Assembly: GCA_028714035.1 (NCBI GenBank)
Contig: JAQTNA010000029.1
Location: 1 to 55,478, forward strand
Source of the DNA: Rhodocyclaceae bacterium
Lineage (GTDB): Bacteria; Pseudomonadota; Gammaproteobacteria; Burkholderiales; Rhodocyclaceae
Length of the DNA stretch: 55,478 nt
Reading direction: 5' to 3'
The translations under genes were made by a program, and so were the position numbers. The notes under the pieces are model-generated. The model did not search any database. It saw nothing but the letters and a program-made list of their open reading frames with translations, and was not told the origin of the DNA. Of the stretch, positions 1 through 8,990 are shown piece by piece. Within the stretch, counting starts at the first letter, position 1. Each line of letters opens with the position of its first letter.

Positions 1-717
1 CATGCCGCCGGGCATGGGGATCAGGACCGAGGCGCTCGCCAGGGCGGAAACCGCCGGCGAGAGCCCCGCGCCCTCGTTGCCGAAGAGCCAGGCGACGGGT
101 CCGCGGAGATCCAGATCAAAGAGGCTCCTGGCGCCGGCATCGAGCCGGGTCGCCAGCCGCTCGCCGGTAAAACCTTCCAGGGTCTCACCAACATCGCAGT
201 TTTCCCGGATGGCAAGGTAACAGTGGGCGCCCATGGCTGCCCGCAGCACCTTGGGTGACCAGGCCCGGGCGCAACCGGGCGTGAGCAACGCATCCCGGAT
301 GCCGCAGGCGGCAGCGCTCCGGAGGATGGAGCCGACGTTACCGGCGTCCTGCACGCCGTCCAGCACCACGCAGGAGCCCGAAATGGCGCCACTCGCCGCC
401 TCGGGAATGGCCACCAGAGCCAGGATGCCGCTCGGGCTGTCCACCGGGCTGACTTGGCGAAAGAGGGCATCGGGAAAAACCAGGGTGTCCCAGGACGGGT
501 GAGCGGCCAGGAAGCCGGCGATCTCGGCCTGACTCAAGCCGCCCTCGCTCACCGCCAGGAGTTCCGGTGCCCCTACCCGGTCGGCCCAGGTCTGGAGCAG
601 GTGCATGCCGTCCAGGAGCGCCCGCCCCTCCTCCCGCCCCCCCGCCCCCAGGGCACGCAGGCGCTTGAAAGTGCCATTATCTTTGGAAGTAATCGCCTTC
701 ATGAGCATCACAGCCAT
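1..717 (-). CDS. TrmH/SpoU-family RNA 2'-O-methyltransferase, C-terminus cut by window edge
   Basis: Translating the minus strand gives an open frame that starts near 717 and runs off the window start, about 239 residues. The C-terminal part carries SpoU/TrmH hallmarks: VVLDGVQDAGNVGSILRSAA around residues 125-145, and LFGNEGAGLSP followed by IPMPGGM near the cut end. These form the knotted SAM-binding site that methylates a ribose in rRNA or tRNA. The N-terminal 100 residues look like the substrate-binding domain of the 23S rRNA / tRNA members. Alternative starts at 708 and 702 are possible, and relatives often begin at a MKAIT-like sequence. In related genomes this gene directly follows rnhB; here a toxin-antitoxin pair separates them. 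The exact target RNA is unknown. Confidence 0.88.
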   Translation of the reverse strand, partial: MAVMLMKAITSKDNGTFKRLRALGAGGREEGRALLDGMHLLQTWADRVGAPELLAVSEGGLSQAEIAGFLAAHPSWDTLVFPDALFRQVSPVDSPSGILALVAIPEAASGAISGSCVVLDGVQDAGNVGSILRSAAACGIRDALLTPGCARAWSPKVLRAAMGAHCYLAIRENCDVGETLEGFTGERLATRLDAGARSLFDLDLRGPVAWLFGNEGAGLSPAVSALASASVLIPMPGGM

Positions 718-967
718 ATTCCCGGGAAGCCCCGCGGCCAGCCACTCCCGTCATCACGTGGGCAAAAGCCAAAGCACCATCTCATGAGATAAAATTTCAT
801 AGAGTGCGCAGAGCCCACTAACTCGGATTGCATACGAATGGATATCAAGAAAATTCGTGGGCCTTGGAATGCCGATGATTTTTCCGCCTAGACCAACGCA
901 GAAGGGAGCGGCATGTCCCGAAGGCTGGTTCGGCAATGCTCGCCTTCGGCTCGGTGGAGCGGGCGCG

Positions 968-1354
968 TTACCAGATGGTCTCAACGGGATAGAGTTGTAT
1001 GTTCCGGTCGGCGGTGGCAAGCAGTAGGGATTCGCTTTGTGCCTGGGCAATCAGCAGCCGATCAAAGGGATCCCGATGGTGGTCTGGCAAGGCTTCGAGA
1101 GTGAAAATATGCTTCGACTGAATCGTAAGCAGTTGAAGTCCATAGGTGGCCTGATTGGCTTCAACCAGCTGACGTAAGGGAACATCAAGCGGAAGCTTGC
1201 CCAACTGGTGCTTGATCTGCATTTCCCAGACCGAAACCATGCTGAGCAGGAGCGTTGTTTCCGGCTGCTGGCACAGGTGCAAAACCCTTTTCGAGCATTT
1301 CTCCGGTTCCAGGTTCAGCCAAAGGAACACATGGCTATCGAGCAGCAACCTCAA
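968..1354 (-). CDS. PIN-domain toxin, VapC-like
   Basis: A 128-residue PIN-domain protein, normal in size for a VapC-type ribonuclease toxin. It begins MRLLLDSHVFLWL, with the first metal-binding Asp at residue 6. A central SVWEMQIK segment supplies the conserved acidic residue, and DPFDRLLIAQA followed by LATADRNI supplies the C-terminal acidic residues. It overlaps the upstream 74-residue gene by 4 bases (ATGA), the usual antitoxin-toxin arrangement. The active family cleaves RNA, often tRNA, when freed from antitoxin; the target here is unknown. The pair sits between rnhB and trmH, in an otherwise housekeeping cluster, and is probably an acquired module. Confidence 0.87.
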   Translation of the reverse strand: MRLLLDSHVFLWLNLEPEKCSKRVLHLCQQPETTLLLSMVSVWEMQIKHQLGKLPLDVPLRQLVEANQATYGLQLLTIQSKHIFTLEALPDHHRDPFDRLLIAQAQSESLLLATADRNIQLYPVETIW

Positions 1355-1575
1355 CGACTTTCCCCTGTCCAGAATGTCTCCGGCAGTGGCTCGTCGAAGT
1401 CTGCGGGCACCTGCCCCTTACCCTGGAACTGGCCGAATACCCGCTCCTGTTTCTGGGACGCCACACCCTCAAACAAGAGGAGCAGCCGTGCCTTACCCAC
1501 CGGCACGGAGTCGGGCAGGTTGACATGGATTTCGTGCCGGGAGTCAATCGTAGCTTCCAGTTCGATGGCTTGCAT
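1351..1575 (-). CDS. VapB-like antitoxin of the PIN-toxin pair
   Basis: A 74-residue protein immediately upstream of the PIN toxin and overlapping it by 4 bases. Its first half (MQAIELEATIDSRHEIHVNL, then a hydrophobic LLLLFEG strand) resembles the short beta-rich N-terminal DNA-binding part of antitoxins paired with this PIN group. The second half is hydrophilic and ends in FWTGESR, suited to wrapping the toxin. An AAGGATGA ribosome-binding stretch precedes the ATG. Antitoxin identity rests mainly on position and size, so the exact family is uncertain. Such proteins normally repress their own operon. Confidence 0.72.
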   Translation of the reverse strand: MQAIELEATIDSRHEIHVNLPDSVPVGKARLLLLFEGVASQKQERVFGQFQGKGQVPADFDEPLPETFWTGESR

Positions 1576-1819
1576 GACTCATCCTTTAGCTGGCAAACGG
1601 TATAGGCAGACCACCGTATGGGTTCCGGGAGTTCCACGGCCAATTCAGATCGGAACTATCAGACTTGACCACGTGGGCGGCCGTCCAGACCCGATGGATT
1701 TTAAACCAGACACTCCCGAGGTCAAGGAAAATCGCCGGGAATGCCCGGACAAATCCCGGCCTTTCGAAATTGCGTCATCATCCCCCAGAGCGCGGATAGA
1801 CCCACACCCACCTTCAGGC

Positions 1820-2446
1820 TCAAGACCGTTCGAGGAGTGCCCGCACCGGCCCGAAACTCCTGCGGTAGATGGGGACGACACCGTGGGCGCGCAGGGCCTC
1901 CAGGTGGGCGGCGGTAGGATAACCCTTGTGCCGGTCCAGGCCGTACTGGGGATAGCGCTCGTGCAGTTCCAGCATAAGGGCGTCGCGGGCGGTCTTGGCC
2001 AGGATGGAGGCGGCGGCGATGGCGGCGACCGTGGCGTCGCCCTTGACGATGGCCTCGCAGGGAAGAGTCACCGGCGGGCAGCGGTTGCCATCCACCAACA
2101 CCTTCACCGGCACCACGGCGAGGCCGTCCACGGCCCGCTTCATGGCCAGCATGGTGGCGTGCAGGATGTTCAGCCGGTCAATCTCCTCCACGCTGGCCTC
2201 GGCCACGCACCAGGCGATGGCGCGCTCGCGGATGAGGGGAGCGAGCAAGTCCCTGGCCTTCTCGGACAGCTTCTTGGAATCATTCAGGCCTTCTATGGGG
2301 CGCGCCGGGTCGAGAATCACCGCCGCCGCGACCACCGGTCCGGCCAGCGGTCCCCTGCCCGCCTCGTCCACCCCGCACACCGGGCTATCGGCAACCGGAG
2401 AGGAGAACAGGTCAGGCGTGAGCCCGGCTGAGCGGCGCCGGGCCAT
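1820..2446 (-). CDS. rnhB: Ribonuclease HII
   Basis: A 208-residue RNase HII, which cuts the RNA strand of RNA-DNA hybrids and removes single ribonucleotides from DNA. The hallmark [20 protein letters not shown] lies at residues 26-45, with catalytic Asp27 and Glu28. [17 protein letters not shown] and the C-terminal [17 protein letters not shown] also match the family. The frame extends upstream into lpxB, but the ATG at 2446 gives the normal length. It lies one base after the lpxB TGA, so the genes are translationally coupled. The lpxB-rnhB order is the classical proteobacterial one. Confidence 0.96.
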   Translation of the reverse strand: MARRRSAGLTPDLFSSPVADSPVCGVDEAGRGPLAGPVVAAAVILDPARPIEGLNDSKKLSEKARDLLAPLIRERAIAWCVAEASVEEIDRLNILHATMLAMKRAVDGLAVVPVKVLVDGNRCPPVTLPCEAIVKGDATVAAIAAASILAKTARDALMLELHERYPQYGLDRHKGYPTAAHLEALRAHGVVPIYRRSFGPVRALLERS

Positions 2447-2447
2447 C

Positions 2448-3692
2448 TCAGTGCCTCGCCAGATAAGGCAGGATGGCGCTGGCGGCTTTTTCCGCCGTGT
2501 TCTGGCGCAACTGGCGATGCAGGTCGGTGAACAGGCGCTCCAGCCTTGCCGGCACCACCGGGTCATCCACCAGGTTGCCCAGGGCCTGGGCCAGGTTTTC
2601 CGGCGTGGCGTCCTCCTGGATGAATTCGGGCACCACGAAGCGGCCCGCCAGGATGTTGGGCAGGCCGTGATAAGGCAGATAGGCCATGCGGCGCATGAGC
2701 CGGGCGGAGTTGGGCGCCATGCGGTAGGCGATGACCATGGGCCGCTTCAGGAGGGCCGCCTCCAGCGTGGCCGTGCCGCTGGCCACCAGCACCCCGTCGG
2801 CGGCGGCCATGGCGTCGTGGGCATGGCCGAAGAGGCGCACGAAGGGCAGATCCTGGGCGCCGGCCAGCCACAGAGCGGCCTCGAACAGATCGCGGGTTTC
2901 CCGCGTGGCGAAAGGCACGAGGAAGCGGGCATCCGGGAAGCGGGCCAGCAGCAGCCTGGCGGACGCGATGAAAACCGGGGCCAGGTATTTGAGTTCCGAT
3001 TGGCGGCTTCCGGGCAGGAGGGCGAACAACCGGCCTTCCACGGGCTGGCCCAACTTGATACGCGCCGCCTCCCTATCCACTTCCAGGGGCAGGATGTCGG
3101 CCAGGGGATGGCCCACGTAGCTCACGGGAACGCCGGCTTCCTGGTACAGGGTAGACTCGAAGGGAAACAGGGCCAGCATGTGGCTCACGTTCTTCCTGAT
3201 GCCCTTGATGCGCCCGCCGCGCCAGGCCCAGATGGAAGGGCTCACGTAATGGATGGCGGGAATTGAACGCGCCTTGAGCCGGCCTTCCAGCCAGAGGTTG
3301 AAGTCCGGCGCATCCACGCCGATGAAGGCGTCGGGCGGATCGGCAAGCAATTCCTTCAGCAGTTGCCGGCGGATGCCGGATATTTCCCGGTAGTGCTTCA
3401 GGGCATCCACGTAGCCATGCACCGAGAGCTTCTCGGCGGGAAAACGCGCCGTGAGCCCGGCGGCCTCCATCTTCGGCCCGCCTATGCCGTAGAAGCGCGC
3501 CTCGGGCAGATGGCGACGCAGGGCGTGGATCAGGAGGGAACCCAGGAGATCACCGGAAGCCTCCCCGGCGACCAGGGCGATGCGCGGCGCCTTCGGCGAG
3601 TGGAGAGTCGAGAGTGGAGAGTGGAGAGTGTCCGTGCCGACACCAGCCTCGGGCTTTGCTCTCGACTCTCGACTCTCGACTCTCGACTGCAT
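2448..3692 (-). CDS. lpxB: Lipid-A-disaccharide synthase with repeat-derived N-terminal extension
   Basis: LpxB joins UDP-2,3-diacylglucosamine and lipid X to form the lipid A disaccharide at the inner membrane. The family body begins at about residue 35 ([17 protein letters not shown]) and shows [22 protein letters not shown] and [11 protein letters not shown]-type motifs. Normal length is about 380 residues; this frame has 414. The extra 34 residues are encoded by a GAGAGTCGAGAGTGG-type inverted repeat (3598-3691) lying exactly at the lpxA/lpxB junction. No ATG, GTG or TTG is visible just before the conserved core, so initiation at the ATG at 3692, two bases after the lpxA stop codon, is the simplest reading. 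Whether the extension is made or tolerated needs N-terminal data. Confidence 0.95.
   Translation of the reverse strand: MQSRVESRESRAKPEAGVGTDTLHSPLSTLHSPKAPRIALVAGEASGDLLGSLLIHALRRHLPEARFYGIGGPKMEAAGLTARFPAEKLSVHGYVDALKHYREISGIRRQLLKELLADPPDAFIGVDAPDFNLWLEGRLKARSIPAIHYVSPSIWAWRGGRIKGIRKNVSHMLALFPFESTLYQEAGVPVSYVGHPLADILPLEVDREAARIKLGQPVEGRLFALLPGSRQSELKYLAPVFIASARLLLARFPDARFLVPFATRETRDLFEAALWLAGAQDLPFVRLFGHAHDAMAAADGVLVASGTATLEAALLKRPMVIAYRMAPNSARLMRRMAYLPYHGLPNILAGRFVVPEFIQEDATPENLAQALGNLVDDPVVPARLERLFTDLHRQLRQNTAEKAASAILPYLARH
3598..3691. repeat. Inverted simple-sequence element at the lpxA/lpxB junction
   Basis: The left arm (3598-3630) is built from GAGAGTCGAGAGTGGAGAG units and the right arm (3660-3691) from CTCTCGACTCTCGACTCTC units. 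They are complementary and separated by about 30 bases, so a long hairpin can form. The same sequence type recurs as inverted arms at 26,294-26,323 and 26,427-26,455 near rnfC. Here the element encodes the first 34 LpxB residues. Confidence 0.85.
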
Positions 3693-3694
3693 TA

Positions 3695-4471
3695 TCAGCG
3701 CACGATGCCCCGGCCCGGTACGGCCAGGAATTCCACCAGGGGCGAGAGTTCAGGCGTCTCGGCCGCGGCGGCTTCGAGGCGCTCCCGGGCCTCGGCCAGG
3801 GACAACTGGGAACGGTAGAGGGTCTTGTAGGCGCGCTTGATGGCCGTGATGGCCTCCGGCGAGTAGCCCCGCCGCTTCAGGCCTTCGCTGTTTACGCCGT
3901 GGGTCGCACAGGGGTTGCCGGAGCAGGTGACGAAGGGCGGCAGATCCTGGGTCAGCACCGAGCCCACACCGCAGAAGCTGTGGGCGCCGATGCGACAGAA
4001 CTGGTGCACGCCGACGAAACCGCCCAGGATCGCCCAGTCGCCGATATGCACGTGGCCGCCCAGGGTGGCATTGTTGGCGAATATGGTCTGATTGCCGACC
4101 TGGCAGTCATGGGCGATGTGCACGTAGGCCATGATCCAGTTGTCGTCACCCACGCGGGTCACGCCCACGTCCTGGGCCGTGCCGCAGTTGAAGGTGCAGA
4201 ATTCCCGGATGGTGTTGCGGTCGCCGATTTCCAACCGGGTCGGCTCATCGTTGTACTTCTTGTCCTGGGGCACTTCGCCGATGGAGCAGAACTGGTAGAT
4301 GCGGTTGTCGCGCCCGATTCTGGTATGGCCGGTGATCACCCCATGCGGGCCGATCCAGCTGTTGTCGCCGATCTCCACGTGCGGGCCGATGAGGCTGTAG
4401 GCCCCGACCGAGACGTTTTCTCCCAGCCGGGCGCCCGGCTCGATAATGGCGGTGGGGTGGATCAGGCTCAT
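3695..4471 (-). CDS. lpxA: UDP-N-acetylglucosamine acyltransferase
   Basis: A 258-residue LpxA that adds the first 3-hydroxyacyl chain to UDP-GlcNAc, the first step of lipid A synthesis in the cytoplasm. It begins [20 protein letters not shown] and then runs through left-handed beta-helix hexapeptide repeats ([LIV]-G-x4). The HIAHD motif holds the expected catalytic His near residue 121, and [19 protein letters not shown] and VHQFCRIG follow. The C-terminal helical region ([19 protein letters not shown]) is typical. It starts one base after the fabZ stop. Normal length; no anomaly except the repeat directly after its stop codon. Confidence 0.97.
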   Translation of the reverse strand: MSLIHPTAIIEPGARLGENVSVGAYSLIGPHVEIGDNSWIGPHGVITGHTRIGRDNRIYQFCSIGEVPQDKKYNDEPTRLEIGDRNTIREFCTFNCGTAQDVGVTRVGDDNWIMAYVHIAHDCQVGNQTIFANNATLGGHVHIGDWAILGGFVGVHQFCRIGAHSFCGVGSVLTQDLPPFVTCSGNPCATHGVNSEGLKRRGYSPEAITAIKRAYKTLYRSQLSLAEARERLEAAAAETPELSPLVEFLAVPGRGIVR

Positions 4472-4472
4472 G

Positions 4473-4916
4473 TCAGACCGAGCGCTGGGCGCACATGAGT
4501 TCGGCTTCGGCCACGATCTGTCCTTCCACCCGGGCCTCCACCTTGTACTTCCAGATGCCGCGCATCTGGCGCAGGATTTCCACGTGCAGATGCACGGCGT
4601 CGCCCGCGGTGACGGGCTTCTTGAAGCGGGCGTTGTCTATACCGACGAAATAGAACACGGAATCGTCATCGGGCTTGGTGCCCATGGTCTTGAAGGACAG
4701 GATGCCCGCCGCCTGGGCCAGCGCCTCCATGATCAGCACGCCGGGCATGACCGGGTGATGGGGAAAGTGCCCGGTGAAGAAAGGCTCGTTGATGGTGACA
4801 TTCTTGAGCGCGACGATGCGCTTGCCCGGTTCCAGCTCCAGCACCCGATCCACCAGCAGGAAGGGGTAACGATGGGGCAAGTGCTCCATGACCTCGTGAA
4901 TATCCATGACGCTCAT
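4473..4916 (-). CDS. fabZ: 3-hydroxyacyl-[ACP] dehydratase
   Basis: A 147-residue FabZ hot-dog enzyme that dehydrates 3-hydroxyacyl-ACP in fatty-acid synthesis. The motif [13 protein letters not shown] is at residues 13-25, and [17 protein letters not shown] carries catalytic His53 and Glu64. The frame is open further upstream through repeat DNA, but the ATG at 4916 is preceded by GGAGA at a good distance. A second Met at 4907 lacks such a site. Lying between lpxD and lpxA, it competes with LpxA/LpxD for hydroxyacyl-ACP, which is the known logic of this cluster. A repeat element has inserted just upstream. Confidence 0.97.
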   Translation of the reverse strand: MSVMDIHEVMEHLPHRYPFLLVDRVLELEPGKRIVALKNVTINEPFFTGHFPHHPVMPGVLIMEALAQAAGILSFKTMGTKPDDDSVFYFVGIDNARFKKPVTAGDAVHLHVEILRQMRGIWKYKVEARVEGQIVAEAELMCAQRSV

Positions 4917-4921
4917 GATTC

Positions 4922-5051
4922 TGTCTCCAATTGTTCGAAAGCCGCTGTGCGACTCCCTGAAGTCTGTCGGTCGGGCTCGAACCCGACTCTTGGCGATGCG
5001 CATTGCTGTCGGGCTAAAGCCCGACCTACGGCGATGTCTCCAATTAGTTCG
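4922..5051. repeat. REP-like palindrome pair flanked by a 16-17 bp direct repeat (lpxD/fabZ junction)
   Basis: Two palindromes, GTCGGGCTCGAACCCGAC (about 4970-4987) and GTCGGGCTAAAGCCCGAC (5008-5025), lie in the same orientation about 38 bases apart. The whole insert is bounded by TGTCTCCAATTGTTCG (4922-4937) and TGTCTCCAATTAGTTCG (5035-5051). This looks like a target duplication of the original lpxD-stop/fabZ ribosome-binding segment. Sister palindromes occur at 23,173, 38,359 and 48,403. Confidence 0.8.
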
Positions 5052-6096
5052 TGTCGCCCAGTTCGGCCAGCCGCTTTTCGAGGACGCGTATTCTATCCGC
5101 CATCTCTTCCAGATGGCGTACGTGGGCAAAGTTTTTCAGCCAGTCCGCGTGCGCCTGCTGGGGCATGTTGCCCGTATAGACCCCGGGCTCCCTGACCGAC
5201 TTGGAGATCATGGTGCCGGCGGAAACCGTGACGTCATCGCAGATTTCCAGGTGGCCGATGATCATGGCGGCCCCGCCCAGCATGCAGCGCTCGCCGATGC
5301 GCGTACTGCCGGCGATGCCGACACAACCGGCGATGGCCGTGAACCGGCCGATGCGCACGTTGTGGGCCACCTGCACCAGGTTGTCTATGATGACGCCATC
5401 GGCAATGACCGTATCGTCCAGCGCGCCCCGATCTATGGTGGTGTTGGCCCCGATCTCCACGTCGTCGCCGATGAGCACCCGGCCGATCTGGGGTATCTTC
5501 ACCCAGCGGCCGTCCTTTTCCCGCGCAAAGCCGAAACCGTCCGCACCGATGACCGCGCCGGAATGGATGACCGCCCGCTTGCCGACGTGGCAGTCCTGGT
5601 AAACGGTCACACCGCCATGCAACAGGGCGCCGTCACCCAGGCTGGCCCCCGCCCCGACCCGGCACCCGGGTCCGATGATGACGCCTTCGCCCAGTTGCAC
5701 CCCCGGACCGACCCAGGCACCCGGACCGACACTGGCGTTCTCCGGAATAGGGCTCTCGACACAGGCGGAAGGATGTATGCCGGAGGGCGGGCAGCGCACC
5801 GGGTTGAGCAGTTGGGCGACCCGGGCGAAATAGAGATAGGGATCATCGGCCAGGATGTAATGTCCCGGCCCCTCGACCACCTGATCGGAGATTCTCCGGC
5901 TGATGATGGCCGCAGAGGCCCGGGTGGTGGCCAGCTCCTTCTTCAGACGCGGATTCGCGAGAAAGGCGAGATCGCCGGAAGCGGCGCTGGACAGGGACGC
6001 CACCTGGAGTACCCGGGTCGTCCCGTCCCCCAGAACCTGCCCGCCCAGGCGGAGGACGATCTCATCCAGGGAAAACCCCGGAGTGTTCAAGAACAT
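5044..6096 (-). CDS. lpxD: UDP-3-O-acylglucosamine N-acyltransferase
   Basis: A 350-residue LpxD, which adds the N-linked hydroxyacyl chain to UDP-3-O-acylglucosamine, the third lipid A step. An N-terminal uridine-binding domain (residues 1-105) precedes a long hexapeptide beta-helix. Residues 215-270 contain [19 protein letters not shown] and [19 protein letters not shown], with the catalytic His in the VAHNV motif. The C-terminus is a short helix ([19 protein letters not shown]). It follows skp by 9 bases, and its TAA lies inside the copy of a short duplication that flanks a repeat insert. Confidence 0.97.
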   Translation of the reverse strand: MFLNTPGFSLDEIVLRLGGQVLGDGTTRVLQVASLSSAASGDLAFLANPRLKKELATTRASAAIISRRISDQVVEGPGHYILADDPYLYFARVAQLLNPVRCPPSGIHPSACVESPIPENASVGPGAWVGPGVQLGEGVIIGPGCRVGAGASLGDGALLHGGVTVYQDCHVGKRAVIHSGAVIGADGFGFAREKDGRWVKIPQIGRVLIGDDVEIGANTTIDRGALDDTVIADGVIIDNLVQVAHNVRIGRFTAIAGCVGIAGSTRIGERCMLGGAAMIIGHLEICDDVTVSAGTMISKSVREPGVYTGNMPQQAHADWLKNFAHVRHLEEMADRIRVLEKRLAELGDTN

Positions 6097-6105
6097 TGCC
6101 CGCCC

Positions 6106-6618
6106 TTATTTCTTTTCCGGCATGTCGGCCAGAGCCTTGATCACCTTGTCGGTGATGTCTATCCGCGGGCTGGCGTAGACCGCCTCCTGGAAGATGATGT
6201 CGTACTTGTCGGCCTCGGCGATGACCTTGATCGCCTTGTTCGCCCGATCCAGGACGTTGGCCAACTCTTCGTTCTTGCGCTGATTGAAGTCCTCGCCGAA
6301 TTCCCGCTTCTTGCGCTGGAAATCCCGGTTCAGGTCGGCGATCTCCCGTTCCTTGCCCTTGCGCTCGGACTCGCCCATGGTCACGGCATTCTTGTCCAGG
6401 GACGCCTGAAGATCCTGGATCTGTTTGGCCATGCGCTGCAAATCCTGGTCGCGCTTTTCGAATTCCTTCTCCAGCCTCTTTTGCGCCTTCATGGCCGGCG
6501 CCGCGTCCCGGAAGATGCGCTCCGTGTTCACGAAACCCACCTTCATTTCCGCCGATGCCGCCATCGCCACCGTCATGAGGGCGATGCCGATGAGCGATGC
6601 CTGAATAATTTTCAACAT
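6106..6618 (-). CDS. skp: OmpH/Skp family periplasmic chaperone
   Basis: A 170-residue Skp-type chaperone that holds unfolded outer-membrane proteins in the periplasm and hands them to BamA. The signal peptide MLKIIQASLIGIALMTVAMA is cut after ASA, giving mature EMKVGFVNTERIF. A long charged helical tentacle region (about residues 35-115) is rich in Lys, Glu and Arg, and the C-terminal YDIIFQEAVYASPRIDITDKV strands close the trimer body. The start at 6618 is chosen because it opens the signal peptide; the upstream 22 codons are not protein-like. It lies directly after bamA, as usual. Confidence 0.93.
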   Translation of the reverse strand: MLKIIQASLIGIALMTVAMAASAEMKVGFVNTERIFRDAAPAMKAQKRLEKEFEKRDQDLQRMAKQIQDLQASLDKNAVTMGESERKGKEREIADLNRDFQRKKREFGEDFNQRKNEELANVLDRANKAIKVIAEADKYDIIFQEAVYASPRIDITDKVIKALADMPEKK

Positions 6619-6637
6619 GATTCTCCTGCCGCAATAG

Positions 6638-8986
6638 TTAGAACACGTTGCCCATCTGGAACTGGAACATCTGGGTCTTGTCATCCACTTTCTTGTTCAG
6701 GGGTTTCGCCAGGGTGAACTTGATCGGCCCCATGGGCGAGTTCCAGGAAACGCCCAGGCCCGTGCTGAAGCGCATATCCTTGACGCTCATCTTCTCCTGC
6801 ACTCCCGTCGCATCCACGCCCCATACCTGGCCGCCATCCACGAAGCCGGAGAGGCGCACCGAACGGTCCTGACCCATGCCGGGCATGGGCATCAGGAATT
6901 CGGCGTTGACCACCAGGCGCCGGTTGCCGCCCATGGACAGACCGGTATCCGCCCCGGTGGAGTCGTACTGGTGGGGTCCGAGGGAACTGCTCTCGTAGCC
7001 GCGCACGGAACCGATGCCGCCCGCATAGAAATTCTTGAAGAAGGGGAGTGGCTGGCCGCCGTAGCCCTTGGCATAGCCGGCCTCGCCATTCACCATCAGC
7101 GCATAATCCCGACCGATGGGGAAGAACTTCTGGTACTGGGCCGTGCCGGTGTAATAGCGCATGGATTTCGCGCCGATGGGCAGGGTGAGTTGGCCCACGA
7201 GCCGGCGCAAACTGCCCTGGGTCGGCCAGATCAGGCTGTCCCGCTCGTCCTTGGCCCAGCCGACCGTGGAAAGGAAGGTATTGACCGTGGCGTCGGCAGC
7301 CCCCGTACCCGCCCACTGATTCACGAAGTTGATGTACTGTTGGGGGCTGGGCACGGCCGGGTCGGTGGATATGGACACCTTGGTGCTGTCAAAGGACAGA
7401 CCGGCGCTGATGGCGTCGTCCTCGCTGATGGGGAAACCATAACGCACGCCGGCGCCGATGGACGAGGTCTTGTAATAACTGGTGGTGGACAGCGCCGACG
7501 AATCCACATTCCGCTTGTACAGATCGAACCCCCGGGCGACACCATCCTTGGTGTAGTAGGGATCCGTGAAGGACAAGGAGTAGGTCTTGTTGATGCTGCC
7601 GCTATTCACCTGCACCGCGAGACTGTTGCCCGAACCGAACACATTGTTCTGGCTGACGCTGCCGGAGAGCACCAGCTTTTCCGAACTGGAGAAGCCCGCA
7701 CCCAGCATGATGCTGCCGGTGGGTTTTTCCTTCACGGTCATATTCACGTCCACCTGATCCGTGGTACCGGGAACGGCGGGGGTTTCCACATTGACCGATT
7801 CGAAATACCCGAGACGGTCCACGCGCTTGCGGGACATATTGATCTTGTCGCCGTCGTACCAGGCCCCCTCCATCTGCCGGGCCTCGCGCCGAATCACCTC
7901 GTCCCGCGTCCGGGTGTTGCCGGCGACGTTCAAGCGCCGAACATAGACGCGCCGACCCGGATCCACGAACAGGGTAAACGCCACCTCGCTCTTGGCCTTG
8001 TCCAGTTCGGGCACGGCGTTGACGTTGGCAAAGGCATAACCCTCGTTACCCAGCCTGTCCGTCAGGTTCTTGGTGGTCAGGGTCAGTTTCTCGCGGGAGA
8101 AGGTCTCGCCGGGCTTGATCGCCACCAGCTTCTTCAGTTCTTCCTCCGGGAGCTTCAGGTCACCCGCCAGCTTGACGGACGACACGTTGAACTTCTTGCC
8201 CTCGGTGACGCTGACCGTGATGTAGATATCCTGCTTGTCCGGCGAAATGGAAACCTGGGTGGAGTCCACAGAAAACTCGATGTAGCCCTGATCCAGGTAG
8301 AAGGAGCGCAGCTTCTCCAGATCGCCCGACAGTTTCTGCTTCGAGTATTGATCGTTCTTGGAGTACCAGCTCAGCCAGCCCGTGGTGCCGAGGGCGAAGG
8401 ATTGCAGCAACTCCTTGTCCTTGAAGGACTCGTTGCCGACGATGTTGATCTGCTTGATCTTGGCGACTTCACCCTCGTCCACGGTGAAATTGAGGCCGAC
8501 CCGGTTGCGCTCCAGGGGGGTCACCGTGGTGGTGATCTTGACCCCGTAGTTGCCGTGGCTCAGGTACTGGCGCTTCAACTCCTGCTCAGCCTTCTCCAGC
8601 AGCGCGCGATCGAAGGTGGCGGACTCGGCCAGGCCCACTTCCTTCAGGCCCTTCTTCAGTTGATCCTTGTCGAAGGCCTTGATGCCCACGAATTCCACAT
8701 TGGCGATGGCCGGACGTTCATCCAGTACCACCACCAGCACCTCATTTTCGATCTCCAGGCGCACGTCCTTGAAGAAGCCCGTGGCAAACAGGGCCTTGAC
8801 CGCCGCCGAGGCCTTCTCGTCGGTCATGGTCTCGCCGACCTTGACCGGGAGATAACTGAAGACCGTTCCAGCCTCTGTCCGCTGGATGCCTTCGATGCGG
8901 ATATCCTTGACTGTGAAGGGGATGAATGCGAACGCGGTGGATGCGAAGAGCGCCGACAGCAAACCGGAGAGCAGCTTGATTTTCAT
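6638..8986 (-). CDS. bamA: Outer membrane protein assembly factor BamA
   Basis: BamA (782 residues) is the Omp85 barrel that inserts beta-barrel proteins into the outer membrane. The signal peptide MKIKLLSGLLSALFASTAFA is followed by FIPFTVKDIRIEGIQRTEAG, the first of five POTRA domains (to about residue 420). The C-terminal barrel includes the conserved GGIGSVRGYESSSLGP loop and ends in Phe (FQFQMGNVF), the outer-membrane insertion signal. The start at 8986 opens the signal peptide; the frame upstream overlaps rseP and is not used. It follows rseP by 4 bases. Confidence 0.98.
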   Translation of the reverse strand: MKIKLLSGLLSALFASTAFAFIPFTVKDIRIEGIQRTEAGTVFSYLPVKVGETMTDEKASAAVKALFATGFFKDVRLEIENEVLVVVLDERPAIANVEFVGIKAFDKDQLKKGLKEVGLAESATFDRALLEKAEQELKRQYLSHGNYGVKITTTVTPLERNRVGLNFTVDEGEVAKIKQINIVGNESFKDKELLQSFALGTTGWLSWYSKNDQYSKQKLSGDLEKLRSFYLDQGYIEFSVDSTQVSISPDKQDIYITVSVTEGKKFNVSSVKLAGDLKLPEEELKKLVAIKPGETFSREKLTLTTKNLTDRLGNEGYAFANVNAVPELDKAKSEVAFTLFVDPGRRVYVRRLNVAGNTRTRDEVIRREARQMEGAWYDGDKINMSRKRVDRLGYFESVNVETPAVPGTTDQVDVNMTVKEKPTGSIMLGAGFSSSEKLVLSGSVSQNNVFGSGNSLAVQVNSGSINKTYSLSFTDPYYTKDGVARGFDLYKRNVDSSALSTTSYYKTSSIGAGVRYGFPISEDDAISAGLSFDSTKVSISTDPAVPSPQQYINFVNQWAGTGAADATVNTFLSTVGWAKDERDSLIWPTQGSLRRLVGQLTLPIGAKSMRYYTGTAQYQKFFPIGRDYALMVNGEAGYAKGYGGQPLPFFKNFYAGGIGSVRGYESSSLGPHQYDSTGADTGLSMGGNRRLVVNAEFLMPMPGMGQDRSVRLSGFVDGGQVWGVDATGVQEKMSVKDMRFSTGLGVSWNSPMGPIKFTLAKPLNKKVDDKTQMFQFQMGNVF

Positions 8987-8990
8987 TGGT

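Noticed and set aside
754-1050. 98-codon minus-strand frame between trmH and the PIN toxin
   Set aside because: It overlaps the end of the toxin gene, has no ribosome-binding site or recognisable feature, and its composition is not protein-like.
1208-3266. Long plus-strand open frames opposite rnhB and lpxB
   Set aside because: They are mirror frames of well-conserved minus-strand genes in GC-rich DNA and show no family motif.
3598-3691. GAGAGTCGAGAG arrays as a CRISPR array
   Set aside because: Units are short, uneven and without regular spacers; the two arms are complementary, so this is a hairpin element.
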